From contig CADEFU010000004.1 of NCBI GenBank assembly GCA_902826695.1, positions 124,001 to 188,000 on the forward strand: DNA of 64,000 nucleotides, given 5' to 3'. The notes under the pieces were generated by a model that was given only the letters and a program-made list of their open reading frames with translations, was not told the DNA's origin and ran no database searches. Made by a program: the position numbers and the translations under genes. Below are positions 1-8,252 of the stretch, in pieces. Each line of letters starts with the position of its first letter. Within the stretch, counting starts at the first letter, position 1. The stretch comes from an uncultured Alphaproteobacteria bacterium. GTDB lineage: Bacteria > Pseudomonadota > Alphaproteobacteria > Micropepsales > Micropepsaceae.

Positions 1-1730
1 CCGGCACGCGCAAGCCGCACCAGATCATCGTGCGAATTGATCCCGCTCTCCGCGATCACGAGCGCAGACTTCGGCACGAGCGGCGCCAGCTCTTCGGTAA
101 CGCCGAGCGACGTCTCGAACGTCTTCAAATTCCGGTTGTTGATCCCGACGAGCTTAGGCGCCAGTTTCAGCGCACGCTCCAGCTCCTCGCGATTGTGCAC
201 TTCGACAAGCACATCCATGCCCCACTGCAAGGCCGTCGCGTTCAGGATCTGCGCCTCTTGGTCGGTTACCGCCGCCATGATGATCAGAATGCAATCGGCG
301 CCGAGCGCCCGGGCCTCGACGACTTGATAGGGGTCGAACATGAAGTCCTTGCGCAGCGCGGGCAGGTTCGTCGCGCCGCGCGCCTGAACCAAGTACGCCG
401 GTGCACCCTGAAACGAGGGCGTATCCGTTAGAACCGACAAGCACGCGGCGCCGCCCGCCTCATAGGCGTGCGCCAACGCGGGCGGATCGAAGTCCGGCCG
501 GATCAGGCCCTTGGACGGGCTTGCCTTCTTGATCTCCGCAATCAAGGCAAACCGTCCCGCGTCGATGGTCTTGCGCAACGCCGCCTCGAACGGGCGCACA
601 GCCGGCGCACGCTTTGCCGCCGCCTCGATCTCGCGAAGCGGCACCGCTTCCTTGGCAGCCGCAATCTCGGTGCGCTTGTACGCGGCGATTTTGTCGAGCA
701 CACCCGCCGACGCGGCATTCGACTCCGCCACAAGCCGCGCGAGCGTTGCCCGCGCACGGCCATCGTCGATTGCCTGGCGCGCAGCCGCAACGCCGTCGGC
801 AAGTGTTTTCGCCTTGCCGGCGACGACCAACGCCGCCGCCGTGTTCAAACAGACGATGTCGCGATAGGCGCCGGCCTCGCCGTCGAGCAGCCGCCGGATC
901 GCGCCCGCATTGGCCGCCGCATCGCCGCCGTGAATCTTCTCGACCGGATAGGTCGCAAGCCCAACGTCGCCGGGCGTCACCGTGAATCTGCGGATGTCGC
1001 CGTGGTTCAACTCCACCACATGCGTCGGCCCGCTGATCGAAAGCTCGTCCAACCCGTCGGCGCCATGCACCAGCCACGCGCGCTCCGTCCCAAGCGCCTT
1101 CAACACATGCGCGAGCGGCTCAAGCCACTTGTCAGAAAACACGCCGATCAACTGACGCTTCACGCGCGCTGGGTTGCTCATCGGCCCAAGCAGATTGAAG
1201 ACCGTGCGGAAGCCAAGCTGCTGGCGCACCGGTCCCACATGCTTCATCGCGCTATGATGCGCGGGCGCAAATAGAAAGCCCAAATGCGCCTCAGTGATGC
1301 AACGCGCCACTTGCGGCGGCGAGAGGTCGATCTTAACCCCCAACGCCGCGAGCACGTCGGCCGACCCGCTCTTCGACGATTGCGCGCGGTTGCCGTGCTT
1401 GGCGATATGCACGCCGCACGCCGCCGTCACGAACGCCGCCGCCGTCGAGATGTTGAGCGTTCCCAAGCCGTCACCGCCCGTCCCGCACGTGTCGATCGCA
1501 TCCGCCGGCGCATCGACGCTCAGCGCCCGCGCCCGCAGCGCCTGCACCGCGGCGGTAATCTCCTCCACCGTCTCGCCCCGCATGTGGAGCGCGGTCAGAA
1601 ACGCAGCGATCAGCGCCTCGCTCGCTTGGCCGTCCATAATCGTGTCGAATGCGTCGGCCGCCTCGGCCTTCGTGAGCGCCACGCCTGCGGCCGCCTTCGC
1701 GACCAGCGTCTTGAAACGATCCACGCTCAT
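1..1730 (-). CDS. trpDC: Fused anthranilate phosphoribosyltransferase / indole-3-glycerol-phosphate synthase (TrpD-TrpC), 3' end outside window
   Basis: Encodes the second and fourth steps of tryptophan synthesis in one reading frame: transfer of phosphoribose to anthranilate, and ring closure to indole-glycerol phosphate. The ATG overlaps the trpG stop (ATGA, 1727-1730). Residues 1 to about 337 are TrpD, with GTGGDG at 83-88 (PRPP binding). I read the minus strand codon by codon from 779 to 218: no stop occurs, and the TrpD tail (LARLVAESN) runs straight into a TrpC start-like segment ([10 protein letters not shown], about residue 344). TrpC motifs follow in the same frame: SPSKG near 404, LRKDFM near 461 and INNRN further on. 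The TrpC C-terminus is cut by the window edge. An internal restart at the GTG at 699-701 cannot be excluded, but TrpD has no stop of its own, so a long product must be made. Confidence 0.93.
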   Translation of the reverse strand, partial: MSVDRFKTLVAKAAAGVALTKAEAADAFDTIMDGQASEALIAAFLTALHMRGETVEEITAAVQALRARALSVDAPADAIDTCGTGGDGLGTLNISTAAAFVTAACGVHIAKHGNRAQSSKSGSADVLAALGVKIDLSPPQVARCITEAHLGFLFAPAHHSAMKHVGPVRQQLGFRTVFNLLGPMSNPARVKRQLIGVFSDKWLEPLAHVLKALGTERAWLVHGADGLDELSISGPTHVVELNHGDIRRFTVTPGDVGLATYPVEKIHGGDAAANAGAIRRLLDGEAGAYRDIVCLNTAAALVVAGKAKTLADGVAAARQAIDDGRARATLARLVAESNAASAGVLDKIAAYKRTEIAAAKEAVPLREIEAAAKRAPAVRPFEAALRKTIDAGRFALIAEIKKASPSKGLIRPDFDPPALAHAYEAGGAACLSVLTDTPSFQGAPAYLVQARGATNLPALRKDFMFDPYQVVEARALGADCILIIMAAVTDQEAQILNATALQWGMDVLVEVHNREELERALKLAPKLVGINNRNLKTFETSLGVTEELAPLVPKSALVIAESGINSHDDLVRLARA

Positions 1731-2302
1731 GCCGCCCGCGCAAGGGTCAAGAAATTGCGCAGCAAATCGTGCCCATGCTCCGTCGCGATGCTCTCAGGAT
1801 GGAACTGCACCCCATGCACCGGGTGATCGCGATGCGAGACGCCCATGATCACCCCGTCGTCCGTTTCCGCCGTGATGGTGAGCGAATTGGGCAGGCTCGA
1901 CCGGTCCACCGTCAGCGAGTGATACCGGGTCGCCTTGAAAGGGGAGGGCAGGCCCTTGAACACGCTCTCGCCCGTATGCCGGATCGCCGAGACCTTGCCG
2001 TGCATCGGCGCCGGCGCCCGCACGACCTTGCCCCCGTAAATCTGCCCGATCGCCTGATGGCCGAGGCAGACGCCCAAAATCGGCGTCGTCTCGCGCGCCC
2101 GTTCGATCAGCTTCAGGCAAATCCCGGCCTTGTCGGGGTCGCAGGGGCCCGGCGACAGGACGATCGCCTTGGGCTTCTTCGCCATCGCTTCATCGACCGT
2201 CAGTTGATCGTTGCGCACGACTTCAACCGTGGCGCCCAGCTGCCCCAGGTAATGGACCAGGTTCCAAGTAAAACTGTCGTAGTTGTCGATCAAAAGGATC
2301 AT
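1727..2302 (-). CDS. trpG: Anthranilate synthase component II (glutamine amidotransferase)
   Basis: Supplies ammonia from glutamine to TrpE for anthranilate synthesis. The 191-residue product begins [11 protein letters not shown], the classical TrpG N-terminus, so the ATG at 2300-2302 is preferred over upstream starts that would add 16 unrelated residues. Class I amidotransferase triad: Cys79 in GVCLGHQ, His168 and Glu170 in FHPES. It overlaps trpDC by 4 bp, so the two are translationally coupled. Its usual upstream neighbour trpE is not adjacent here but lies near 24-25.4 kb on the same strand, so trpG must now have its own promoter in the 2303-2471 gap. No clear leader peptide with tandem Trp codons was seen. 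Confidence 0.95.
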   Translation of the reverse strand: MILLIDNYDSFTWNLVHYLGQLGATVEVVRNDQLTVDEAMAKKPKAIVLSPGPCDPDKAGICLKLIERARETTPILGVCLGHQAIGQIYGGKVVRAPAPMHGKVSAIRHTGESVFKGLPSPFKATRYHSLTVDRSSLPNSLTITAETDDGVIMGVSHRDHPVHGVQFHPESIATEHGHDLLRNFLTLARAA

Positions 2303-2471
2303 CGACGTGCGCGGGCTCTCGTTGTCGGACTTGAGGGCTGAGATAAACACAACCGGCAGGGGCTTGGACAGCGAATTTCAGCCGGAAATCGGCTCGCCAG
2401 ACGTCGCACAACGGCCTATATGAAGCGCCACAGTCATCCTCAACCTTACCGCATGCTGAAGGAGCAACCCC

Positions 2472-3902
2472 ATGCACAAACGCCTCCAGTTCTATATCGA
2501 CGGCAAGTGGGTCGACCCCACCACCTCCAAGACCCTCGACGTCATCAACCCGGCGACCGAAGAGCCGATCGGCCAGATCAGCCTGGGCTCGAAGGCCGAC
2601 GTCGACAAAGCCGTCGCCGCCGCCCGCAAGGCGTTTGAGACCTTCTCGCAGACGACGAAGGAAGAGCGTCTCGCGCTCCTGCAAAAGATCACCGAAGTCT
2701 ATCAGCGCCGCTTCGGCGAGTTCGCCGAGACGATCTCGCTCGAGATGGGCGCGCCGATGTGGCTGTCGAAGGCGGCCCAAGCCGCAACCGGCGTCGCGCA
2801 TCTGATGCAGACGATGAAGATCCTGAAGGACTTCGAATTCACGAAGGTGCAGGGCACGACCGGCATCGTGCACGAGCCGGTCGGCGTCGTCGGCATGATC
2901 ACGCCGTGGAACTGGCCGGTGAACCAGATCATGTGCAAAGCCGCCCCCGCGATCGCGGCCGGCTGCACGATGGTCTTGAAGCCGTCCGAAATCGCGCCGC
3001 TGAACGCGATGCTGATCGCCGACGTCTTCCACGAGGCGGGCGTGCCGGCGGGCGTGTTCAACCTGGTCAACGGCGACGGTCCGACGGTGGGCGAGGCGAT
3101 GTCGTCTCACCCCGGCATCGACATGATGTCGTTCACCGGTTCGACGCGTGCGGGCGTTGCGGTCGCCAAAGCCGCGGCCGACACGGTCAAGCGCGTGACG
3201 CAGGAACTCGGCGGCAAGTCGGCGAACATCATTCTCGAAGACGCCGATCTGAAGAAGGCGGTCACGGGCGGCGTGATGGGCTGCTTCGGCAACTCCGGCC
3301 AGTCGTGCAACGCGCCGACACGCATGTTCGTGCCACGCAAGAAACAGGACGAAGCGATCGCGATCGCCAAGGCCACGGCGGAATCGGTGAAGGTCGCCGA
3401 TCCGTTCTCCGAAGGCATGGTGATGGGCCCGGTCGTCAGCGAGGCGCAGTACAACAAGATCCAAGGCCTGATCAAAAAGGGCATCGATGAAGGCGCAACA
3501 CTCGTCACCGGCGGTCTCGGCCGACCCGAAGGCCTGAACCGCGGCTACTTCGTACGCCCCACGGTCTTTGCGAACGTGACGAACGACATGACGATCGCGC
3601 GCGAGGAAATCTTCGGACCGGTGCTTTCCATCCTGCCCTACGACACGGAAGAGCAGGCGATCGCCATGGCGAACGACACGCCGTACGGCCTGTCCGGCTA
3701 TGTCCAGTCGGGCTCCGTCGAGCACGCCCGAAAGGTGGCAGCGCGCCTGCGCACCGGCAACGTCCACCTGAACGGCGCCGGCCCCGACTTCAACGCACCG
3801 TTCGGCGGCTACAAGATGTCGGGCACCGGCCGCGAATGGGGCGAACACGGCTTCAAGGAATTCCTCGAAGTGAAAGCCGTGCTGGGTTACCAGGCCGCTT
3901 AA
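2472..3902 (+). CDS. NAD(P)-dependent aldehyde dehydrogenase family protein
   Basis: A 476-residue member of the aldehyde dehydrogenase superfamily, oxidising an aldehyde to the acid in the cytoplasm. The oxyanion Asn lies in PWNWP (Asn147), the general-base Glu245 in QELGGKS, and the catalytic Cys279 in GNSGQSCN. Full family length. A ribosome binding site (AAGGAGC) precedes the ATG. The substrate cannot be read from sequence; the overall character (WNWP motif, short N-terminus) resembles broad-range ALDHs annotated for betaine or aliphatic aldehydes. It is transcribed divergently from trpG and followed by strong hairpins at 3913-3972, so it is probably monocistronic. It marks the left end of the block that separates trpG from trpE. 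Confidence 0.9.
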   Translation: MHKRLQFYIDGKWVDPTTSKTLDVINPATEEPIGQISLGSKADVDKAVAAARKAFETFSQTTKEERLALLQKITEVYQRRFGEFAETISLEMGAPMWLSKAAQAATGVAHLMQTMKILKDFEFTKVQGTTGIVHEPVGVVGMITPWNWPVNQIMCKAAPAIAAGCTMVLKPSEIAPLNAMLIADVFHEAGVPAGVFNLVNGDGPTVGEAMSSHPGIDMMSFTGSTRAGVAVAKAAADTVKRVTQELGGKSANIILEDADLKKAVTGGVMGCFGNSGQSCNAPTRMFVPRKKQDEAIAIAKATAESVKVADPFSEGMVMGPVVSEAQYNKIQGLIKKGIDEGATLVTGGLGRPEGLNRGYFVRPTVFANVTNDMTIAREEIFGPVLSILPYDTEEQAIAMANDTPYGLSGYVQSGSVEHARKVAARLRTGNVHLNGAGPDFNAPFGGYKMSGTGREWGEHGFKEFLEVKAVLGYQAA

Positions 3903-3912
3903 GCCTGAGAGA

Positions 3913-3981
3913 GCCGGCATCCTGCCGGCACTTGGGACTAAATGCGCGAAGGGCGGGAACGATCCCGCCCTTCATTGTTTT
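3913..3981 (+). terminator. Two hairpins downstream of the aldehyde dehydrogenase gene
   Basis: A first perfect hairpin (GCCGGCA / TGCCGGC, 3913-3929) is followed by a second, AAGGGCGGGA / TCCCGCCCTT (3949-3972), and then a T-rich run CATTGTTTT. The second is a convincing Rho-independent terminator for the preceding gene. The first has the form of the palindromes seen at other intergenic sites in this window. Confidence 0.7.
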
Positions 3982-4292
3982 GAAGCAACGCCGCGAGGGT
4001 ACTAGGTATCATGTCACCGAGTGATGTCACCGAGTGACACCCGAGCGCGCGTTGCGAGCGACGACATGGCTGCCGTCATCGACCTTGCGCGGCGCCATGC
4101 CCTATCGGCCTACGACGCGTGCTACCTCGAAACGGCGCTGCGCCTGAAATAGCCGCTTGCGACGCGCGACGGCGACCTTGCTGCGGCGGCTGGTGCGAAC
4201 GGTGTGAGGCGGTTGCCTGGGAGCCGGCTTCCAGCGGCACCTGGCGTGCGACGATTCACAAACAGCAGGCAGGGAGGCCGGCGCTCCCGGGG
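3982..4292. other. Gene-free stretch with a 13-bp tandem repeat
   Basis: No credible coding sequence was found between the ALDH terminator and the orphan antitoxin gene. It holds a perfect two-copy tandem repeat of ATGTCACCGAGTG (4011-4036), containing the near-palindrome GTCACCGAGTGAC, and a palindrome-rich segment at about 4208-4296 (GGGAGCCGGC ... GCCGGCGCTCCC) that resembles the dispersed elements listed elsewhere. Confidence 0.5.
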
Positions 4293-4586
4293 TTAAGCCG
4301 CCTCGTCCTCGACCGGTGACAGTCTGAGGCCGAGCGCTCGCAACACTTTGAGGACGGTTGAGAGTTCCGGATTGCCGTCGTCGCTGAGAGCGCGATAGAG
4401 CGCCTCGCGGGCGAGCCCAGTCTTCTTCGCCAATCGTGTCATGCCGAAGGCTTTCGCCGCGTCGCCGATCGCGGCGGCGATCAGCGCTGGGTCGCCGTCT
4501 TCGAATGCGGCCTCCAAATAGAGCGCGATGCGTTCGGGCGTGTCCAACTGCGCGGCGACGTCCCAACGTTTGGTCTTAAGCGTCAT
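4293..4586 (-). CDS. Orphan HigA/COG3636-like addiction-module antitoxin (helix-turn-helix)
   Basis: About 97 residues from the ATG at 4584-4586 (MTLKTKRWD); an upstream start at 4631 would add 15 atypical residues. The layout matches the probable addiction-module antidote family: an N-terminal segment with ALYLEAAFEDGDPALIAAAIGD, then a helix-turn-helix (MTRLAKKTGLAREALYRAL) and a short acidic tail. Such antitoxins normally repress their operon and neutralise a RelE/ParE-like toxin encoded just upstream. Here the upstream DNA is the broken thioesterase gene and no toxin is seen on either side, so it is an orphan antitoxin or free-standing regulator. Family assignment is by pattern recognition only. 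Confidence 0.75.
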   Translation of the reverse strand: MTLKTKRWDVAAQLDTPERIALYLEAAFEDGDPALIAAAIGDAAKAFGMTRLAKKTGLAREALYRALSDDGNPELSTVLKVLRALGLRLSPVEDEAA

Positions 4587-4653
4587 CGGTTTTGTTTTGG
4601 GCTTGGCCACTTCGACCATCCTTTGGCGCATTTGCCGCTTTGTAACTTATAGA

Positions 4654-5134
4654 TTACGAATCAGCTAGCGCAAGAGACTGATAGTTCACAACGCTCCCAA
4701 GTGCGGCGGGGCGCAGCCTGGCGGCTTGGACGGCGCGGGCGAGCAGGTCACCGTTCGGGCCGTGGATCGTGGCGCTGGTGAAGGCGGCGGCGGCGGTGAG
4801 CCGGTCGATCCGTGCCTCCACCACGGCGCGCGGGCCGACGGGCACCGGCTTGAAATCAAGTGGTGTGCAGGTCGAGCGTGACCGGGAATGTCTCAGCCCC
4901 GGTCGCGGCCACGATCAGCGGCCCCATGCAATCGTCGAGGAACGCGGCGACGAGCCCGCCCATGACCGCGCCGCCGGGATTGGCGTATTCGGGCTTCGGC
5001 GCATAAGAGACGCGCAGCACGCCCGCGACCGGATCATGGCTCTCAAGCCGCCCACTCAAGACGGCGCCGACCGAGGGACCCGGAAAGCCAGCGGTGGCGA
5101 TGCCGGCTTCCCAGTCGCTGGCGTGGAGTTGGAT
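4654..5134 (-). pseudogene. Broken PaaI-type thioesterase (hotdog fold)
   Basis: Two minus-strand frames together give one thioesterase: an upstream part containing PEYANPGGAVMGGLVAAFLDDCMGPL and ending TLDLHTT-stop (4856-4858), and a downstream part reading FKPVPVGPRAVVEARIDRL in the next frame. One surplus T at about 4858 explains the shift. The segment GGAVMGGLVAAFLDD holds the usual hotdog active-site region. The ORF also lacks a normal start: AGGAGG at 5143-5148 is followed eight bases later by ATC (5132-5134) where ATG would be expected. Two independent defects favour a real pseudogene over a sequencing error. Members hydrolyse acyl-CoA thioesters; no activity is expected here. Confidence 0.75.
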
Positions 5135-5455
5135 GGGTCGTTCCTCCTCGCGTTAAGTCGAATGATGCTGCAATCGCGTGGGCGAATGGCAATGTCGAGC
5201 GCGGCAGCTGTCGTATACACAGCGATCGGACTTTGCGCCGCAAGGTGTTGCCTGAGTCTTTTGCAGGCCCCTGATCCTCATCGCTCAATCGCGCTCACAA
5301 CCAGTGGACGATTTTCGGATGTGCATGAATCGTTCATGTCGCTGCACATCTGCCTCCACCGAGTGAAAACAATAGGTCGAGCTTTTGTTGTGAGGTGGAA
5401 TCGGTATGCTGCCGCTAAAGTCCTTCCCCTTGCTCAAACTTCAAATGGTTGGTCG
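5135..5455. other. Gene-free leader upstream of the DUF262 gene
   Basis: A long open frame runs through this stretch into the DUF262 gene, but its residues look random and the family N-terminus lies at 5456. The only structure seen is a dyad at 5320-5348. Base composition changes here from GC-rich flanking DNA to the AT-richer DUF262/ATPase segment, so this may be close to the left border of an acquired module. Confidence 0.45.
5320..5348. promoter_or_regulatory. Nested inverted repeat upstream of the DUF262 gene (possible operator)
   Basis: TGTGCA at 5320-5325 is mirrored by TGCACA at 5343-5348, and an inner palindrome ATGAATCGTTCAT occupies 5325-5337. It sits about 110 bp before the DUF262 start. 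Dyads of this size can bind a dimeric repressor, but no regulator gene is adjacent; function is inferred only. Confidence 0.3.
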
Positions 5456-6586
5456 ATGAAACTCGCGCCTTGGGAACCTGACCTTCGGACGATTGTGGAT
5501 CGCGTCGACGCCGATGATATTGACCTTCAGCCCGACTTCCAACGCCAAGAGGTTTGGCCTCCCGCAAAGAAGAAACGGCTAATCGACACTATTCTCCGCG
5601 GCTGGTCCATTCCCCCCGTGTTCCTTGTAGTAAAGAGCGACGGGCGCATGGAAGTCCTCGATGGACAGCAAAGGCTCGCCGCTATCCGTGACTTCGTACA
5701 CAACGAATTCACCATTGATGGCAGTATCACCCCGCTAGATACCAAGATCAAGAGCCTGAACGGTGCAACTTACAAAAGCCTCAGCGCCCAAGACCGGCGA
5801 TTGCTCGATCAATACACTCTGCGTTGTTTCAAGATAACGGACTATTCCCCGGATGAACCATCAGAGCTGTTCTATCGGCTCAATCAACCAAGCATGCTCA
5901 CCGCTGGCGAGCAGCGAAATGCGTTCTACGGCCCAGCTCGAGAGCAACTGAAGGATTTAGTCGCGGCATTCGTTCGTGGCGAGAACGACAAGAAGACCAT
6001 CGGGTTCTCCAACGTACGTCTCGCGTATGATGATATCATTGCGCGACTGCTGTTCTTTCTCGAGGAGAAGACTTTTTCCATCAAGGGAACTGAAGGCCTC
6101 ATTTCTCAGCGATTCAAGGAAAGAAAACCGTTCCCAAAGAGTGTTCTCAGGCGCGCGGAAAGGGCAATCTCTCTTTTCACGCTCTCCAGGAACGAGGTGT
6201 CGGTGGCGCGCCTCAATAAGGCGAGTGCCTTAAGCTGGCTTCTGTTTTTCGTACGGTTCAATGACTTTGAGCCGAACAAGAATTTCATGCTCGACTTTCT
6301 GAACGGTGATGACAGCACCTTATTGCGGAACTTCACCGCCGAAGCCCGACGAGTTTTTCAAGATCGGGCAAGCCTAAGAGTGACGGACGTATCATCAGTG
6401 GCTTACCGCGATTTAGCCTTATGGTATGTCTACCGCTACAAGGAAGCCTATGGACCGCTACCGGACGCGATATCAAAGCCGGTACTAACGCGCATTCACA
6501 GCGCTCTCGGCTCACGAAGCGGCGAGACGTTTGAGTCAGTCTTAGCAGTAAAGCTGAACATCGAACTCTGGAGCGAACTCTCTTGA
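5456..6586 (+). CDS. DUF262 (GmrSD N-terminal-like, ParB-fold) protein of a putative defence pair
   Basis: A 376-residue product starting MKLAPWEPDL; the family N-terminus and the DFQRQEVWPP motif (28-36) favour this ATG, although its ribosome binding site is weak. The diagnostic DUF262 signature DGQQR lies at 69-73, preceded by PPVFLVV. In GmrS-type proteins this ParB/Srx-like domain binds or hydrolyses nucleotides and triggers a nuclease domain (DUF1524). No HNH or DUF1524 motif is visible in the C-terminal half, so this is a stand-alone sensor-like protein. It overlaps the next gene by 4 bp (TTGA), which implies coupled translation and a two-component system. Codon use is AT-richer than in the flanks. 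A defence role is inferred from family and context. Confidence 0.82.
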   Translation: MKLAPWEPDLRTIVDRVDADDIDLQPDFQRQEVWPPAKKKRLIDTILRGWSIPPVFLVVKSDGRMEVLDGQQRLAAIRDFVHNEFTIDGSITPLDTKIKSLNGATYKSLSAQDRRLLDQYTLRCFKITDYSPDEPSELFYRLNQPSMLTAGEQRNAFYGPAREQLKDLVAAFVRGENDKKTIGFSNVRLAYDDIIARLLFFLEEKTFSIKGTEGLISQRFKERKPFPKSVLRRAERAISLFTLSRNEVSVARLNKASALSWLLFFVRFNDFEPNKNFMLDFLNGDDSTLLRNFTAEARRVFQDRASLRVTDVSSVAYRDLALWYVYRYKEAYGPLPDAISKPVLTRIHSALGSRSGETFESVLAVKLNIELWSELS

Positions 6587-8022
6587 GGCGCGTTGAGATT
6601 CAAGAGTGGCGTCGCCGCCTCAAAGAGCGAGCCAGTGACTGGCCTAAGAGGCCTAAGCGGTTTGTGTTTGAGGGGATTCCAAGCCTTGGGTCTGGTGAGA
6701 TTCCATTCGCCACACCGTTGGTCGTACTTGCAGGGCCAAACGGGGTGGGGAAGACAACTCTCCTTCATGCACTCTGGTGTTCAGTTGCACAGGCAGGCGC
6801 AGATACGACGCGCAGATCAATGAAACTAAAGCTTAGTTCGGGCTCTGCCAGTTTGGAGTACACTATCGGCACACAGCAAGCCGTCGCCAAGGTCGCATTC
6901 TCACAGGACGGCGTCCGAAGCGAGTCGAAAGTGGATGCTGTGGCCATTCACCTTGATTCATCCGCGGAAGTAATGAAACAGCAAGAGCATTTCTCATCCT
7001 TCGCTGACGTAGAGGATATCATCAATGGCGTAGGTCATCGCGTGCTTGATGACAAAGCGCGTAACCAAATAAACTACATCGCTCAACGAGACTATCGCGA
7101 GATCAAGATATACGAGGTCGAAGTCGAAAGTGATGTGTCGCCGTTCTTCGAGGTCGCGCTCGGGAATGATCGCTATGATAGCCGCACGATGGGTGCTGGC
7201 GAGCTCGCGATTCTATTCCTGTGGTGGGCGATCGGCAGATGCGACAAGCAAACCCTCGTGCTAGTAGAGGAACCAGAGACACACCTCTCGCCAGCGTCAC
7301 AGGAGGCTCTTTCCCACTTTCTAATGGGGTCGGCTGTCGAAAAATGGTTGTCAGTTATACTTAGCAGTCACTCGCCGGAAATCATCAACTGCTTTGCCGA
7401 CGGGCAGTGCGTCTTCCTGTATAGAGATCAGGGAGGCATTCGCGTTGTGGACGGATATCCGGCCCCTGCACTTCTTAAGACGATTGGCATAAAGGCTCAT
7501 ATAGATGTCTTTGCGCTCGTAGAAGACGAGAACGCTAGCGAGTTGCTGCGTCGATCACTTGAGAGGTACCGACCTTCGTATTCGCGCAAAGTTGAGATCA
7601 TCGACTGCAAGGGCGAAGGCAACATCACTCGGTTGCTGAGGGAGACAACCCAACGCTTCAAGGCGGCTTCAATCGTCGGCGTCTATGATGGAGATTTGCG
7701 CGGTAGTGTCCAACAAGACGTGGCTGCAAGATCGACATTCTTGCCGGGCGACCAAGCGATAGAGATTCTGTTTCGAACCATGGCCTATGCGAACCCCAAC
7801 AAACTTGAAGCGGCAACAGGATCTTCCGACGTCGGAGCCATACTCGCCTCCATACAAGGTGTCGATCACCACGACTGGTTTGACCGCTTAGCTAAGGAAC
7901 TCGGAATGTCACGAGCCCAATTGTTCCCCATACTTTTCGGAATCTGGATTCGAGAGAATACCAACGAACAAGAGGCGATTGCCGCCATTGACGAACTGAT
8001 CAAGCTCACAGCCCCAAACTAA
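6583..8022 (+). CDS. OLD-like AAA ATPase with C-terminal TOPRIM-like nuclease domain, partner of the DUF262 protein
   Basis: A 479-residue product from a TTG start overlapping the DUF262 stop. Walker A is GPNGVGKT (51-58), the signature-like segment MGAGELAILFLWW lies at 203-215, Walker B is LVLVEEPETHLSP (225-237), and the H-loop is SSHSPEI. Downstream are a TOPRIM-type acidic Glu in VEDENAS (313-319), a DxD in VYDGDL (367-372) and LPGDQAIE (387-394), as in overcoming-lysogenisation-defect (OLD) and PARIS-like proteins. Family knowledge suggests an ATP-regulated nuclease or sensor. The combination with DUF262 resembles no named system that I can assign with certainty. GajA (Gabija) and PtuA (Septu) are related ATPases, but their usual partners (a UvrD-like helicase, or an HNH protein) are absent. 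Confidence 0.8.
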   Translation: MRRVEIQEWRRRLKERASDWPKRPKRFVFEGIPSLGSGEIPFATPLVVLAGPNGVGKTTLLHALWCSVAQAGADTTRRSMKLKLSSGSASLEYTIGTQQAVAKVAFSQDGVRSESKVDAVAIHLDSSAEVMKQQEHFSSFADVEDIINGVGHRVLDDKARNQINYIAQRDYREIKIYEVEVESDVSPFFEVALGNDRYDSRTMGAGELAILFLWWAIGRCDKQTLVLVEEPETHLSPASQEALSHFLMGSAVEKWLSVILSSHSPEIINCFADGQCVFLYRDQGGIRVVDGYPAPALLKTIGIKAHIDVFALVEDENASELLRRSLERYRPSYSRKVEIIDCKGEGNITRLLRETTQRFKAASIVGVYDGDLRGSVQQDVAARSTFLPGDQAIEILFRTMAYANPNKLEAATGSSDVGAILASIQGVDHHDWFDRLAKELGMSRAQLFPILFGIWIRENTNEQEAIAAIDELIKLTAPN

Positions 8023-8252
8023 CTCGTGGCGGGAATTTCGTGGGCGCGTACCCAAGGAACGCTGGAATTTCGATTGGGTTGATCGTTCAGACGCACATAC
8101 ATGACGCTAACGGACAATCACAGCGCGATCTCCTTTGTCGGCTTTCGCGTAACAACCGAATGCGCCGGCAATTGCTGGACGCATGTCCCCGCGACGCGTA
8201 CCGTCAGTGCGATGTGGAGAAAGAAAAGAAAAAAGCTTGGGGGAGTAGCCAA

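Noticed and set aside
2303-2471. A trp attenuator or leader peptide upstream of trpG
   Set aside because: No short ORF with tandem Trp codons or paired terminator/antiterminator stems was evident by eye; only a short AGCCG/CGGCT hairpin at about 2379-2393.
4769-5455. Upstream 229 codons of the long open frame before the DUF262 gene
   Set aside because: The residues look random, overlap a broken thioesterase on the other strand, and the DUF262 family begins at 5456.
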